A program made the position numbers and the translations under genes. Below the pieces are notes generated by a model. It saw only the letters and a program-made list of their open reading frames with translations. It did no database searches and was not told the DNA's origin. DNA of 64,000 bases from Rhizobium rosettiformans W3 (GTDB lineage Bacteria; Pseudomonadota; Alphaproteobacteria; Rhizobiales; Rhizobiaceae): assembly GCF_004912135.1 (NCBI RefSeq), contig NZ_STGU01000005.1, positions 1 to 64,000 of the forward strand, given 5' to 3'. Shown piece by piece: positions 10,940-21,420 of the stretch; position 1 is the first letter of the stretch; each line of letters starts with the position of its first letter.

Positions 10940-11764
10940 ATGTCCATGATGACTTGGAAATTGTGCGGACCCATGCGTCTAGGTGACTGGAAGTCTTCGG
11001 CGGTGCTTCTGACGGCAGCTCTTCTGCTGTCTTCGAGCCCATCGGCGCGTGCATTCGACATGAATGCCGGCGTCAGCAAGGAATCCGGTCCCTTCGATCT
11101 CTTCAAGTTCGGCTTCAACGCCTACAAGAAGGGCCAGAAGGAAGAGGCGGTCGAAGCCTATCGCTACGCTGCCGAGAAGGGGCATACCGGTTCGCGCTGG
11201 GCACTCGCCAACATGTATGCTGCCGGCGATGGCGTCGTCGAAAACGACTTCGAAGCCTTCAAGATCTATGCCGAGATCGCCAACCAGGGTGTCGAGCCCG
11301 GCTCCGAGGACACCGGTTTCTTCGTCAACGCGCTCCTCTCGCTTGCCCGGTATTATCGCCAGGGCATTCCGGACAGCCCCGTCAAGGCGGACCTTGCCCA
11401 GGCGCGCCAGATCTATTTCCAGGTGGCATCCACCTTTGGCGTGCCGGAAGCGCAGTTTCAGCTGGCGCGGATGATCCTGGCCGGCGAGGGCGGCGGTGTG
11501 AACGTCCAGCAGGCAAAGAAGTGGCTAAACATGGCGCGCAAGAGCGGCCATGCTGGCGCCATGTCCATCTTCGGCAATGTGCTCTTCGAAGAGGGCCAGA
11601 CTGTGCGCGGCCTAGCTTTCCTGACGGCGGCGCTCGATCGCTGCAATCCGAAGGATTGTCCTTGGATGCAGGACCTGCAGGAGCGGGCCTTCTCGCTCGC
11701 CACAGAAGACGACCGCCGCGTTGCGGTGGCGCTTGCGCCCCAGGTTTACCAGCAGGGCGACTGA
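10940..11764 (+). CDS. exoR: Periplasmic regulator ExoR (Sel1 repeats)
   Basis: ExoR is a periplasmic Sel1-repeat protein that binds and restrains the ExoS sensor kinase. It thereby controls ExoS-ChvI output: succinoglycan, motility and acid response in Sinorhizobium and Agrobacterium. The 274-residue product has a signal peptide ending SARA, then AFDMNAGVSKESGPFDLFKF, which matches my memory of the S. meliloti protein almost residue for residue. Sel1 repeats follow (AYRYAAEKGHTGSRWALANMYAAGDG, AQFQLARMILAGEGG, AKKWLNMARKSGHAGAM). A GGAGG site immediately upstream supports ATG 10940. It is convergent with xthA, as in other Rhizobiaceae. The partner genes exoS and chvI are not in the window. 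Confidence 0.93.
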   Translation: MSMMTWKLCGPMRLGDWKSSAVLLTAALLLSSSPSARAFDMNAGVSKESGPFDLFKFGFNAYKKGQKEEAVEAYRYAAEKGHTGSRWALANMYAAGDGVVENDFEAFKIYAEIANQGVEPGSEDTGFFVNALLSLARYYRQGIPDSPVKADLAQARQIYFQVASTFGVPEAQFQLARMILAGEGGGVNVQQAKKWLNMARKSGHAGAMSIFGNVLFEEGQTVRGLAFLTAALDRCNPKDCPWMQDLQERAFSLATEDDRRVAVALAPQVYQQGD

Positions 11765-11785
11765 CGCGGCTTCTGAGCGTTGGAT

Positions 11786-11816
11786 CGAAACGAAAATGGG
11801 CGCCTCGGCGCCCATT
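11786..11816 (-). terminator. Terminator shared by convergent exoR and xthA
   Basis: AATGGGCGCC-TC-GGCGCCCATT is a 10-bp palindrome. On the minus strand it is followed by TTCGTTTCG, which best suits xthA; it may also stop exoR transcripts. Confidence 0.7.
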
Positions 11817-11841
11817 GGTGTTTATGCGATGTCGTTCCGCT

Positions 11842-12627
11842 TCAGAAGGCGAAGTGACCGACGACCGGCACGTGGTCGGATGGCTTCTCCCAGGCGCGCA
11901 CATGTTTCTCGATCTCCGCGGACCGCAGCCGGTCGGACGCTTCCGGCGAGAGCATCAGATGGTCGATGCGGATGCCGTTGTTCTTTTGCCAGGCGCCGGC
12001 CTGGTAATCCCAGAAGGAAAAGAGTGGCGCCTCGTCCGTGGACGCCCTGACAGCATCGACGAAGCCGAGATTTTCAAGGCGCCGGAAGGCGGCACGCGTC
12101 TGAGGCAGGAAGAGCGCGTCGGTGACCCACTGGCTCGGATCCTTGGCGTCGTGCGGCTCGGGGATGATATTGTAGTCGCCGGCGAGGATCAGCGGCTCCT
12201 CCAGCGCCATGCGGTCCCGCGCAAAGGCTTCGAGCCGCGCCATCCAGGCGAGCTTGTAGGGGTATTTGATCGGGTCGTCGGAGGGGTTGCCGTTCGGCAG
12301 ATAAAGCGAACAGACGCGCACCACGCCACCCTCGACGGAAAACACGCCCTCGATAAAACGGGCCTGCTCATCGGTGTCATCGCCGGGCAGTCCGCGGTTG
12401 ACTTCGTCAGGCTTCACCTTGGAAAGCAGTGCGACGCCGTTGAAGCCCTTCTGGCCATGGGTCTCGACGTGATAGCCGAGCGCCTCGATCTCGGCCCGCG
12501 GAAAGCCTTCATCGACCGATTTGATTTCCTGCAAGCAGGCAATGTCGGGTTGTGAATCCTTCAGCCACTGGCACAGGTTTTCGATGCGTGCCTTCACGCC
12601 ATTGATGTTCCAGGTGGCTATTTTCAT
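11842..12627 (-). CDS. xthA: Exodeoxyribonuclease III
   Basis: Mg-dependent AP endonuclease and 3'-5' exonuclease in base-excision repair, about 261 residues. Endonuclease/exonuclease/phosphatase-fold motifs are WNINGVKAR, CLQEIKSVDEGFP (metal Glu), LYLPNG, ILAGDYNIIPEP (catalytic Asp/Asn), GIRIDHLMLSPEA and the C-terminal PSDHVPVVGHF (catalytic Asp-His). Three start codons lie in a row (GTG 12633, ATG 12630, ATG 12627) directly after the stop of the ErpA-like gene, so translation is probably coupled. I chose the last because it gives the usual MKIATWN start. Confidence 0.93.
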   Translation of the reverse strand: MKIATWNINGVKARIENLCQWLKDSQPDIACLQEIKSVDEGFPRAEIEALGYHVETHGQKGFNGVALLSKVKPDEVNRGLPGDDTDEQARFIEGVFSVEGGVVRVCSLYLPNGNPSDDPIKYPYKLAWMARLEAFARDRMALEEPLILAGDYNIIPEPHDAKDPSQWVTDALFLPQTRAAFRRLENLGFVDAVRASTDEAPLFSFWDYQAGAWQKNNGIRIDHLMLSPEASDRLRSAEIEKHVRAWEKPSDHVPVVGHFAF

Positions 12628-12633
12628 CATCAC

Positions 12634-12966
12634 TCACACGGAGAAGCTGGTGCCGCAGCCGCAGCTCGCCACCGCATTGGGGTTCTTGATCTGGAAAGAC
12701 TGGCCGAGCAGGTTGTCGACGAAGTCGATCTCGGAACCGGCCATGTAGATGAGTGACATCGGGTCGATGAGCACGGTGGCGCCATCGCGCTTAATGACGA
12801 TGTCGTCGCCGGCCGGCTGGCCGTCGAGGTCGAACTTGTAGGAAAAGCCGGAACAGCCGCCGCCTTCGACGGAGACGCGCAGCGCCTGCTTGTCGGCTTC
12901 GGCGGCAACGATGGCTGCGATTCGCTTTGCGGCGGCTTCGGAAAGCGTGACGGTCTCGGTGCTCAT
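12634..12966 (-). CDS. erpA: ErpA/IscA-type iron-sulfur carrier
   Basis: A-type Fe-S carrier of 110 residues. It hands clusters to apo-enzymes and carries the three ligand cysteines: [11 protein letters not shown] (first) and [10 protein letters not shown] (last two, at the C-terminus). AGGAGG five nt before ATG 12966 fixes the start. It forms a two-gene unit with xthA, whose start abuts its stop. It is distinct from the suf-linked SufA at 54502. ErpA versus IscA naming is a judgement from the long C-terminal pattern. Confidence 0.87.
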   Translation of the reverse strand: MSTETVTLSEAAAKRIAAIVAAEADKQALRVSVEGGGCSGFSYKFDLDGQPAGDDIVIKRDGATVLIDPMSLIYMAGSEIDFVDNLLGQSFQIKNPNAVASCGCGTSFSV

Positions 12967-13163
12967 TTGGCCTCCTGCCGGGTTCAAGGCCCGGTGAAAA
13001 CGGTCTCATTCTCAGCAAATCACCGCATTGTAATGCAATTGGGCGATTTTTGCACCGGCGAGGCGGGCCAAAGACGCTTCGAGACCCGCATCGCCTTGCG
13101 GCTTTGTTGGCTATAGGTATGAAGGCACAAGAGTTGCGTCAATGGGGAGCAAGCGGCACAGGC

Positions 13164-14381
13164 ATGACGATTGATGAAGCAGCACTGGGTTTCGGAACCG
13201 GGGAGCGGGCAGTTTTCGCCACCAATCCCTGGAAGAGCCGTGGTCGCCTTTTCGAAGAAGGGGGCAGCCTGACGCGTTCTGATTTCCAGCGCGACCGTGA
13301 CCGCATTGTCCACACGACGGCCTTTCGGCGTCTGAAGCACAAGACGCAGGTCTTCATCGGGCCGGATGGCGATCATTACCGGACGCGCCTGACGCATACG
13401 ATCGAAGTCGCGCAGATCGCCCGTGCGCTCGCCCGCGCCCTGAAGCTCGACGAGGATCTCGCGGAAGGCGTGGCCCTCGTGCATGATTTCGGCCACACCC
13501 CCTTTGGTCATACCGGCGAAGATGCACTGCACGAAGTGCTGAAACCCTATGGCGGCTTCGACCACAATGCCCAGTCGCTGCGCATCGTGACCAAGCTCGA
13601 GCGTCGCTACGCCGATTTCGACGGGTTGAATCTGACCTGGGAATCGCTCGAGGGGCTGGTGAAGCACAACGGTCCGTTGCTGACGAAAGACGGGCAGGGG
13701 ACGCGCGGACCCGTTCCGCAGCCGATCCTCGACTATTGCGAGATCCATGATCTCGAGCTTTCGAGCTTTGCCGGGCTGGAGGCGCAGGTCGCGGCTATCG
13801 CCGACGACATCGCCTACAATACCCATGACATCGATGACGGGCTGCGCTCGGGTTACCTCACCTTCGAGATGCTCGAGGATGTGCCCTTCCTCGCCGGGCT
13901 GATGAAGGATGTGCGGGACCGTTATCCGCATCTCGATCCCGATCGCTTCACCCACGAGATCATGCGCCGGCAGATCACCAGGATGGTCGAGGATGTGATC
14001 GGTGTTGCCCAGGATCGGCTGAAGACAATCGAGCCGCAGAGCGTGGAGGATGTCCGCGCCGCCCCGATGACCATCGCGACCTTCTCCGGCGAGATGGCCG
14101 AGACCGACAAGGCGATCAAGAAACTCCTGTTCAGCCGGATCTACCGCCACCCGGACATCATGCGGATCCGTGCCGCGGCCGCCGAGATCGTCACCGATCT
14201 CTTCAATGCCTATATGGCCGACCCCAAGCTGATGAAGAGCCACTTCTGGGTCAACCATATCTCCGGTCTCAATGACGGTCAGAAAGCCCGGCATGTGGGT
14301 GACTATCTCGCCGGCATGACCGACACCTATGCGGTGCGCACGCACCGGGAGCTGTTTGACCGGACTCCGGAATTGCGATAG
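13164..14381 (+). CDS. dgt: dGTP triphosphohydrolase-like protein
   Basis: HD-domain deoxyguanosinetriphosphate triphosphohydrolase family, hydrolysing dNTP to deoxynucleoside and triphosphate; 405 residues from ATG 13164. Metal-binding HD signature: [21 protein letters not shown], then [19 protein letters not shown], and [17 protein letters not shown] for the last Asp. [15 protein letters not shown] is the family N-terminal block. The open frame extends back to 13050, but the region before [11 protein letters not shown] is not family-like; another ATG at 13119 is possible. It is divergent from the erpA-xthA pair and followed 56 nt later by argS. Confidence 0.93.
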   Translation: MTIDEAALGFGTGERAVFATNPWKSRGRLFEEGGSLTRSDFQRDRDRIVHTTAFRRLKHKTQVFIGPDGDHYRTRLTHTIEVAQIARALARALKLDEDLAEGVALVHDFGHTPFGHTGEDALHEVLKPYGGFDHNAQSLRIVTKLERRYADFDGLNLTWESLEGLVKHNGPLLTKDGQGTRGPVPQPILDYCEIHDLELSSFAGLEAQVAAIADDIAYNTHDIDDGLRSGYLTFEMLEDVPFLAGLMKDVRDRYPHLDPDRFTHEIMRRQITRMVEDVIGVAQDRLKTIEPQSVEDVRAAPMTIATFSGEMAETDKAIKKLLFSRIYRHPDIMRIRAAAAEIVTDLFNAYMADPKLMKSHFWVNHISGLNDGQKARHVGDYLAGMTDTYAVRTHRELFDRTPELR

Positions 14382-14437
14382 GCAGCCGACAAATTCTGAA
14401 CGGACGCGGGGATTTTACCCGCGCGCAGGGACACGCC

Positions 14438-16198
14438 ATGAACCTTTTCGCCGATTTCGAAACCCGGATCAAAGCAGCGCTCGATGAGATCGAGGCGGTG
14501 CGCGAGAAGCGCGACAGCCTCGACTTCAGCCGTATCGTCGTCGAACCGCCGCGTGATCCGAGCCATGGCGATGCCGCGACCAATGCCGCCATGGTGCTGG
14601 CCAAGGGCATGGGTATGAACCCGCGCGCGCTGGCTGACCTCATCGGCGAGAAGCTGAAGCAGGATCCTGATATTGCCGAGGTCGGCGTGGCCGGCCCCGG
14701 TTTCATCAACATCCGCCTTTCCGTCGCCTACTGGCAGCAGCTGCTTGCGACCATGATCCGGCAGGGCACGGATTTCGGCCGCTCGACCGTGGGCGCCGGC
14801 CACAAGGTCAATGTCGAATATGTCTCGGCCAACCCGACCGGCCCCATGCATGTCGGCCATTGCCGTGGCGCCGTTGTCGGCGACACGCTGGCCAATCTGC
14901 TGGGCTTTGCCGGCTACGAGGTGACCAAGGAATACTACATCAACGATGCCGGCGCGCAGATCGACGTGCTCGCGCGCTCCGCCTTCCTGCGCTACCGCGA
15001 GGCACTCGGTGAAGATATCGGCGAGATCCCGGCCGGCCTTTATCCGGGCGATTATCTGGTCCCGGTGGGCAAGGCGCTGGCCGACGAGTATGGCACCAAG
15101 CTCCTGACGATGCCGGAAGAGGAGATGCTGGCGATCGTCAAGGACAAGGCGATCGATGCCATGATGGCGATGATCCGCGACGATCTGGCGACGCTGAATG
15201 TGCATCACGACATCTTCTTCTCTGAGCGCACGCTGCATGCCGGCAATGCCGCCAAGATCCGCACGGCGATCAATGACCTGACCTTCAAGGGCCATGTCTA
15301 TCGTGGCACGCTGCCGCCGCCGAAGGGCCAGCTGCCGGAAGACTGGGAAGACCGCGAACAGACCCTATTCCGTTCGACCGAAGTCGGTGACGACATCGAC
15401 CGGCCGCTGATGAAGTCGGACGGCTCCTACACCTATTTCGCCGCCGACGTTGCCTACTTCAAGGACAAGTTCGATCGCGGCTTCTCCGAGATGATCTATG
15501 TGCTCGGCGCCGACCACGGCGGTTATGTGAAGCGGCTTGAGGCCGTCAACCGGGCCGTTTCCGAGGGCAAGTCGAAGCTCACCGTTCTGCTCTGCCAGCT
15601 CGTCAAGCTCTACCGCGACGGCGAGCCGGTAAAGATGTCAAAACGCTCTGGTGATTTCGTCACGCTGCGCGAAGTGGTCGAGGAAGTCGGCCGCGATTCG
15701 GTGCGCTTCATGATGCTCTACCGGAAGAATTCCGAGCCGCTCGACTTCGATTTTGCCAAGGTGACGGAGCAGTCGAAGGACAATCCGGTCTTCTACGTGC
15801 AGTATGCCCATGCTCGCTGCATGTCGATCCTGCGCCAGGCGAAGGAAGCCTTCCCGGATCTGGAGATCGAGAAGCTCGATCTGGCGGGTGCCGTAATGGG
15901 ACAGATCGAAGATCCGACGGAACTGTCGCTGGTGGCGAAGCTTGCGGAATATCCAAGGATTATCGAGGCGGCGGCACTGTCGCAGGAGCCGCATCGACTT
16001 GCATTTTACCTGCATGATCTGGCAAGCTCGCTCCATGCTCACTGGAACAAGGGCAAGGATTCGCCCGAATTACGCTTTGTTAACGATAAACATAGAGAAT
16101 TAACCATCGCCAGGCTTGGGCTGGTGCATGCTGTCGCCTCCGTGTTGAAGTCGGGACTGGCCATTACTGGCACCGAAGCTCCGGTCGAAATGCGATAG
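14438..16198 (+). CDS. argS: Arginyl-tRNA synthetase
   Basis: Class I synthetase for tRNA-Arg, 586 residues. The N-terminal Add1-type domain is followed by [20 protein letters not shown] (HIGH motif as HVGH). [16 protein letters not shown] is the KMSKS-like loop, and the C-terminal DALR anticodon-binding domain includes [19 protein letters not shown] and [30 protein letters not shown] spacer precedes the ATG. It heads a conserved alphaproteobacterial run (argS, SPOR protein, nagZ, scpAB, tatABC, serS, surE, pcm, nlpD). Confidence 0.98.
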   Translation: MNLFADFETRIKAALDEIEAVREKRDSLDFSRIVVEPPRDPSHGDAATNAAMVLAKGMGMNPRALADLIGEKLKQDPDIAEVGVAGPGFINIRLSVAYWQQLLATMIRQGTDFGRSTVGAGHKVNVEYVSANPTGPMHVGHCRGAVVGDTLANLLGFAGYEVTKEYYINDAGAQIDVLARSAFLRYREALGEDIGEIPAGLYPGDYLVPVGKALADEYGTKLLTMPEEEMLAIVKDKAIDAMMAMIRDDLATLNVHHDIFFSERTLHAGNAAKIRTAINDLTFKGHVYRGTLPPPKGQLPEDWEDREQTLFRSTEVGDDIDRPLMKSDGSYTYFAADVAYFKDKFDRGFSEMIYVLGADHGGYVKRLEAVNRAVSEGKSKLTVLLCQLVKLYRDGEPVKMSKRSGDFVTLREVVEEVGRDSVRFMMLYRKNSEPLDFDFAKVTEQSKDNPVFYVQYAHARCMSILRQAKEAFPDLEIEKLDLAGAVMGQIEDPTELSLVAKLAEYPRIIEAAALSQEPHRLAFYLHDLASSLHAHWNKGKDSPELRFVNDKHRELTIARLGLVHAVASVLKSGLAITGTEAPVEMR

Positions 16199-16263
16199 TA
16201 TCGTCACCAATTCCCCACAATGCGCTGGCAGGCGTTGAGTCGCGTGAGTGAGTGGAACAGGGT

Positions 16264-19200
16264 ATGGTACAGAAGCAGGCTGCAAACAGCATTCGATCGC
16301 AGGGCGATGGTTTCGCAGATGACGATCCGTTGGCGGAACTGGCTCGCATCGTCGGGTTTGACCAGCCCCTGAAGCGCGAGCCCGTTGTCACGCTTCCGCA
16401 CGTTGCCGAGGTCGGGTCTCCGAACTTCAATCTTGAAGACGAATTGATGCGCGAGTTCGAGGGCTACGAAGCAGCGCCCGCGCCGTCGCCCTATGCGCCG
16501 CCGCTGGCCGCACCTGAGCCTGTGGCGCCGCGCCCGGTGGCCGTCGAGAGCTATCCGGCGCCGCAGTATCGTGAAGAGCCACGCTTCGAGGCTGAGCCTT
16601 CCTACTACGAAGCGCCTGAGCCGGCCTATCAGCCTGAGCCCGCTTATGAGGCCGAGCCTGCTTATGAGCCTGAGCCGGTCGCTTATGCCGCGCCTGAGGT
16701 GTCCCATGAGGAGCCCTATGCGGCTGCATTCGAGCAGTCTGAGCCTGAGTTGGGCGACTTCTCAGCGCGCGAGGAGGCTCAGGTCGCATATCCGGTGGAG
16801 CCGGAGATCTCTCTCGATCTGGCCGATGAGCTTGAATTCGCCGTCGCTGATGCGGATCTCCGTCCCGAGCCTGTTGCCGAGCCGATCAAGCCCGTCCAGC
16901 CCGAGCCGCCGCGCCTGCGTCTGCCGCTCGCCAATTTTTCCGCGCAGCCCGTTCGCCGTGCAGAGCCGCAGCTTGCGCCCGAGCCTCCGAAGGCGGAGAC
17001 GTCGCTTGGCCTGGGCGCCTTCGACGTTCCGGTGGCTGCACCAGCCCCGATCCCGGCTCCTGCCGCACCGCAGCCGGTTTCGACCCCACTCGACTTCGGC
17101 AAGGCAACCTTCGACTGGGCCTCCGGTCCCGTCGAGCCGATCCCGACCGTGTCGGCTGCGCCGAAATTCGATGTGTCACCTGTTGGTCCTGCCGCCGCTT
17201 CCGTTCCGGATTTTGGCAGCTTTGCCGTCGCCTCCGAGCCGCGTGAGATCACCGCAGCGCCGGTGCAGACGGTGAGCCGCGCCGAGCGGGAAGAGCCCGA
17301 CTTCAGCTTCGATTTCCTCGACGAACTCGCCGTCGAAGACGAGCCGAAGGCCGTGTCGGCCGCGCCGCAAGTCGTTCAGGAACGCGCAGCGCCGACTGCG
17401 GCGGATGATGAATTCGACCCGTTCTCCGATGACGAATTCGATCTGCAGCTCGACGATATCGAACTGGATCTCTCGGACCTCGACAGCGCTCCGCAGAAGC
17501 CGCAGGCGGCACCGACGCCTGCCGTTGCTGCCACCCCTGCAACGCCTGCGCCCGTCTTCGCGGCTGCATCCGCTCCGGCACCGGCACCGGCACCGAGCCG
17601 CGTCGAGCCTGCGCTTGCCACAGCATTCGTCGGCACTGTGTCTGCCAATGCAGCCTATGCCCAACCGGCACCCGTTGCAGCGCCTGCCTATGCTGCTCCG
17701 GTGAGCCGTCCGGCGGCCGAGACCTACGCGCCGGCTCCTGCCCAGCCTGCGGCACCCGTCCGTCCTGCAGTGCCGGCCGAAGAGAGCTTCGGCTTCGATC
17801 CTTCGGAGATTTCCGAGCAGGACGACACGCTGGAAACCTTGAGCGGGATGGATGTGCCGGACGTGCCGGTGACGGAAACCCGGCCGGTCCAGCCCGCGCA
17901 GCCGGATTATGACTTCGACATCGATGCCGAACTGGCCACTCTGTTTGAGGAGCCGGTTGCGCCGCCGCAGACGAAGCCGGTCGCAGCGAGCCGCTATGCC
18001 CAGGCGCCCGTAGCCGAAGCGCCCGTGGCCCGTGTCGCTGCCGCCAAGCCGCCGCTCGATGATTTCGACGCTTTCGAAAAGGCGCTGGAAGAAGACCTGC
18101 GCAGCAGCATGTCCTCTGCCTCGGCCCTGGAGCCGGAAAGCCGCGGTCACATCACCATCGCCGGCGAAGGTCAGGGCTTCCGCTTCCGCCACATCAAGCC
18201 TTACCTGATGGCCGGTACGGCCGTCGTGATGCTGCTCGCCGGCGCGGGCGGGCTTTACGCCTGGCTCGGCAGTGGCACCGTGGGCACGCTGACAAGCGGC
18301 GAGCCGCAGGTGATCGCCGCCGACAAGTCGCCGGTCAAGATCGTGCCGGAGGATCCGGGTGGCAAGTCCGTGCCCAACCAGGACAAGGCGGTTTATGACC
18401 GCGTGGCCGGCAATGGCGTTGAAGATCCGAAACAGCCGAGCCTGATCTCCTCTGAAGAAGAACCCGTCGACGTCGTTCAGCGCACGCTGATCCCGGAAAC
18501 GCTTCCGCTCGAGGGCGAAAACGAGGCCATGGGCACGCCGGTCGGCGAGACCGAAGATCCGCGTCTTCTGCCCGACAGCCAGCCGCAGCAGGCTGAAGCC
18601 GAAGACCCGGCGACCATCACGCCGCGCAAGGTGCGCACCATGATCGTCCGTCCGGATGGCACGCTGGTTGCGCAGGAAGTGCCGGCAGAGCCGACGCCGG
18701 CACCGGTTGAGACCGCGGCCGCAACGCCGTCGCAGGCTGCCGCCGATACGCCGGTCCTGGCGCCGCCGAGCGTGCCGAACACCAACACCAACGACACGGT
18801 CCGGACCGTTGATACGCGCGTCGTGACACCGGGTGGCGAGACCGAAGCTGCTGCGACACCGGTGTCTGTGCCCGCCGCATCGGCATCTGCCGCGACCGAA
18901 GTTGCGACTGCAACGCCAGTTGCTCCCGACACGCAGCCCCTGGCGGACGCAACCGCACCGGCGGCCGACCCGACCTCGGCCCGCGCCCCGATCCCGACGA
19001 CGCGTCCGGCCGATCAGCCGGTGAACGTCGTAGGCACCGTGACCGATCAGGGCAATGTCCGCCCGGCGCAGCCGGCGGCGACGGCCCCGGCGGAAGTGGC
19101 CGCTGCCTCTCCGGCAGCAGAGACCGCGGCACCGGCAACGGCAGCCCCAGCTGGCAGCTTCGGCATCCAGATCGCCTCGCTGCCGTCGGAAGCCGATGCG

Positions 19201-19395
19201 CAGAAGAGCTATCGCAACCTCTCGTCCAAGTTTGCGGGCGTCCTCGGTGGCAAGCCCTGGGAAATCCGTCAGGCGGATATCCCCGGCAAGGGCACCTTCT
19301 ACCGTGTTCGCATCGTGGCCGGCTCCAAGGACGACGCCGTGGCACTCTGCGAGCAGTATCGCGCCGCAGGCGGCAGCTGCCTCGTCTCGCGCTGA
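16264..19395 (+). CDS. SPOR-domain cell-envelope protein
   Basis: Large protein of about 1043 residues with a cytoplasmic, Ala/Pro/Glu-rich low-complexity N-terminal part of about 640 residues (many AEPAYEPEP-type repeats). One transmembrane helix follows (YLMAGTAVVMLLAGAGGLYAWL). A periplasmic Pro/Ala/Thr linker leads to a C-terminal SPOR domain (last ~75 residues, FGIQIASLPSEADAQKSYRNL to CLVSR). SPOR domains bind denuded glycan strands at division sites. ATG 16264 is preferred over GTG 16252, with GAACAGG upstream. Its place between argS and nagZ is conserved in rhizobia. The low-complexity part may vary in length between strains. Confidence 0.85.
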   Translation: MVQKQAANSIRSQGDGFADDDPLAELARIVGFDQPLKREPVVTLPHVAEVGSPNFNLEDELMREFEGYEAAPAPSPYAPPLAAPEPVAPRPVAVESYPAPQYREEPRFEAEPSYYEAPEPAYQPEPAYEAEPAYEPEPVAYAAPEVSHEEPYAAAFEQSEPELGDFSAREEAQVAYPVEPEISLDLADELEFAVADADLRPEPVAEPIKPVQPEPPRLRLPLANFSAQPVRRAEPQLAPEPPKAETSLGLGAFDVPVAAPAPIPAPAAPQPVSTPLDFGKATFDWASGPVEPIPTVSAAPKFDVSPVGPAAASVPDFGSFAVASEPREITAAPVQTVSRAEREEPDFSFDFLDELAVEDEPKAVSAAPQVVQERAAPTAADDEFDPFSDDEFDLQLDDIELDLSDLDSAPQKPQAAPTPAVAATPATPAPVFAAASAPAPAPAPSRVEPALATAFVGTVSANAAYAQPAPVAAPAYAAPVSRPAAETYAPAPAQPAAPVRPAVPAEESFGFDPSEISEQDDTLETLSGMDVPDVPVTETRPVQPAQPDYDFDIDAELATLFEEPVAPPQTKPVAASRYAQAPVAEAPVARVAAAKPPLDDFDAFEKALEEDLRSSMSSASALEPESRGHITIAGEGQGFRFRHIKPYLMAGTAVVMLLAGAGGLYAWLGSGTVGTLTSGEPQVIAADKSPVKIVPEDPGGKSVPNQDKAVYDRVAGNGVEDPKQPSLISSEEEPVDVVQRTLIPETLPLEGENEAMGTPVGETEDPRLLPDSQPQQAEAEDPATITPRKVRTMIVRPDGTLVAQEVPAEPTPAPVETAAATPSQAAADTPVLAPPSVPNTNTNDTVRTVDTRVVTPGGETEAAATPVSVPAASASAATEVATATPVAPDTQPLADATAPAADPTSARAPIPTTRPADQPVNVVGTVTDQGNVRPAQPAATAPAEVAAASPAAETAAPATAAPAGSFGIQIASLPSEADAQKSYRNLSSKFAGVLGGKPWEIRQADIPGKGTFYRVRIVAGSKDDAVALCEQYRAAGGSCLVSR

Positions 19396-19416
19396 TCACT
19401 GCGAAACCCAACGAAA

Positions 19417-19452
19417 AGAAGAGGCGGGACCCCGGGTTCCGCCTCTTTTCTT
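19417..19452 (+). terminator. Rho-independent terminator
   Basis: AAGAGGCGGGA and TTCCGCCTCTT form an 11-bp stem with one mismatch, followed by TTCTTG. It ends the argS-SPOR unit ahead of nagZ. Confidence 0.8.
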
Positions 19453-19519
19453 GTGCATGACGGCAAGGGCGCCTGCCCGGCCGCTTCGGCTTTTCACCTC
19501 CCATCGATATGGTTTCCTC

Positions 19520-20548
19520 ATGATCGCACATACCCGTCCCGCCAAAGCCATGATCCTCGGTTGCCTCGGCCAGCGTCTGACCGCTGACGAGAAGGCCTTC
19601 TATCGCGACGAGCAGCCCTGGGGCTTCATCCTCTTCGGCCGCAATATCGGCGAGGCCGAACAGGTGAAGGATCTCGTCGCCGAAATGCGCGAGACGGTCG
19701 GTGGGGCAGCCCATGTGCCGGTTCTGATCGACCAGGAAGGCGGTCGCGTGCAGCGCATCCGCGAGCCGATCGCACCGCGTTATCCTTCGGGCGCTGACCT
19801 GGGCGCGCTTTACGATCGTGATGCCGAAAAGGGTCTACGCGCCGCCTGGTTGATGTCGCGCCTGCATGCCTTCGATCTCTATCGCCTCGGCATCAATGTC
19901 GACTGCCTTCCGGTGCTCGATGTGCCGATCGAAGGGGCTTCGAACGTGATCGGCAATCGGGCTTATTCGAACGACCCATACGTCGTCGCGAAGATGGGGC
20001 AGGCGGCCGCGGACGGTTTGAAGGCCGGCGGCGTCTTGCCGGTCATGAAGCATATGCCGGGCCACGGGCGCGGCATGGCGGACAGCCACCACGAACTGCC
20101 GGTCGTCACCGTGCCCCGCGTCGAACTGGAGGCCCATGATTTCGTCCCGTTCAAGGCGCTGGCCCATGAGCTGATGGGCATGAGCTGCCATGTCGTGTAT
20201 ACCGACATCGACCCTGATCACCCGGCCTCGACCTCAACGATTGTCACCGAGGAGATCGTGCGCAAGGCGATCGGCTTCGAGGGGCTGCTAATGTCCGACG
20301 ATATTTCGATGAACGCGTTGAAGGGCACGATCGGCGAGCGCGCCGTGCGCATTGCTGCAGCCCTCGACGTCGTGCTGCATTGTCATGGCCATATGGACGA
20401 GATGAAAGCGGTGGCAGCAGCCGTATCCGAACTTTCCGGCAAAGCCCGTGAACGCGCCGATGCGGTCGAGGCAGCCTTTACCGCACCCGATGACGCGGAC
20501 GAGCAGGCGCTCCGCGACGAATTCGCCAACCTGATGGCGGTCGCCTGA
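19520..20548 (+). CDS. nagZ: Beta-N-acetylhexosaminidase NagZ
   Basis: Cytoplasmic GH3 enzyme of peptidoglycan recycling that releases GlcNAc from GlcNAc-anhydroMurNAc peptides; 342 residues. Key blocks: AMILGCLGQRLTADEKAF, GFILFGRNIGE, VLIDQEGGRVQRI, VMKHMPGHGRGMADSHHELP (catalytic His loop) and LLMSDDISMNAL (nucleophile Asp). ATG 19520 is family-like with a weak ribosome site; ATG 19456 in the same frame is an alternative. Its stop overlaps the scpA start by one base (TGATG). Downstream in the recycling pathway, AnmK is encoded at 39193. Confidence 0.94.
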   Translation: MIAHTRPAKAMILGCLGQRLTADEKAFYRDEQPWGFILFGRNIGEAEQVKDLVAEMRETVGGAAHVPVLIDQEGGRVQRIREPIAPRYPSGADLGALYDRDAEKGLRAAWLMSRLHAFDLYRLGINVDCLPVLDVPIEGASNVIGNRAYSNDPYVVAKMGQAAADGLKAGGVLPVMKHMPGHGRGMADSHHELPVVTVPRVELEAHDFVPFKALAHELMGMSCHVVYTDIDPDHPASTSTIVTEEIVRKAIGFEGLLMSDDISMNALKGTIGERAVRIAAALDVVLHCHGHMDEMKAVAAAVSELSGKARERADAVEAAFTAPDDADEQALRDEFANLMAVA

Positions 20549-21417
20549 TGGTGCGCGGCCCTGTCCAGCCGACGGTGGTGAACCGGCCCTCTCAGGGAGA
20601 GACGCCGGCGCCGACCCCGATGGACAGCCTGTGGCAGGACAATGCCGCAGAGCGTGCCGCCAGCGATCCGGCTTTGCTGATCGACGTCGCAGGTTTCGAA
20701 GGGCCGCTCGATCTTCTGCTGTTTCTCGCTCGCAACCAGAAGGTCGATCTCGCGCGGATCTCCGTTCTGGCGCTCGCCGAGCAGTATCTGCAGTTCATCG
20801 AGAGTGCCCGGCGCATCCGCATCGAGCTGGCCGCCGACTATCTCGTGATGGCGGCCTGGCTCGCCTATCTCAAGTCGCGCCTCCTGATCCCGCAGCAGCC
20901 GAAGGACGATGGCCCCTCGGGCGAGGAAATGGCAGCGACGCTTGCCTTCCGCCTGAAGCGTCTCGAAGCCATGCGCGAGGCGGCAACCCGCCTGATCAAC
21001 CGCAACCGGCTCGGTCGTGACGTGCATGCGCGCGGTGCGCCCGAGCATGTCCCGTCGCGCGCCACAAGTGCCTTCGAGGCCTCGCTCTACGATCTTCTGA
21101 CGGCCTACGCCGCCCTGCGCCAGCGCCAGGCGATCACCCAGGTCACCATCGAAAAGCGCCGCGTCTGGTCGCTTTCCGATGCACGCGGCATCCTGACCCG
21201 CATGATCGGCGAGATTGCCGACTGGACGGCGCTCGATCATTTCCTGCTGCGCTATCTGCCGAGCCCCGAAGAACGGGTGACGGCCATCGCAAGTGCCTTT
21301 GCCGCTTCGCTCGAACTGGTGCGCGAGGGCCGGTTGGAAATTCGCCAGGAAGGTGCCTTCCAGCCGATCTATATGCGCAGCGGCCCGAAGGCCGAAGCCC
21401 TGAAAGCGGTGGAGTGA
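20548..21417 (+). CDS. scpA: Segregation and condensation protein A
   Basis: Kleisin subunit of the bacterial Smc-ScpAB condensin, needed for chromosome compaction and segregation; 289 residues. The N-terminal kleisin block FEGPLDLLLFLARNQKVDLARI and the region LAADYLVMAAWLAYLKSRLLIPQ bind the Smc neck and ScpB. The C-terminal winged helix contains IVTAIASAFAASLELVREG-type sequence. The start overlaps the nagZ stop, and scpB follows after 3 nt, so the three are translationally linked. Confidence 0.95.
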   Translation: MVRGPVQPTVVNRPSQGETPAPTPMDSLWQDNAAERAASDPALLIDVAGFEGPLDLLLFLARNQKVDLARISVLALAEQYLQFIESARRIRIELAADYLVMAAWLAYLKSRLLIPQQPKDDGPSGEEMAATLAFRLKRLEAMREAATRLINRNRLGRDVHARGAPEHVPSRATSAFEASLYDLLTAYAALRQRQAITQVTIEKRRVWSLSDARGILTRMIGEIADWTALDHFLLRYLPSPEERVTAIASAFAASLELVREGRLEIRQEGAFQPIYMRSGPKAEALKAVE

Positions 21418-21420
21418 GCC

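Noticed and set aside
10443..10940. 165-codon plus-strand frame in the exoR upstream gap
   Set aside because: Starts inside the FadL terminator, has no ribosome site and a composition unlike a protein.
13020..14345. 441-codon frame antisense to dgt
   Set aside because: Shadow of the dgt codon pattern; no motif or ribosome site, and dgt itself is unmistakable.
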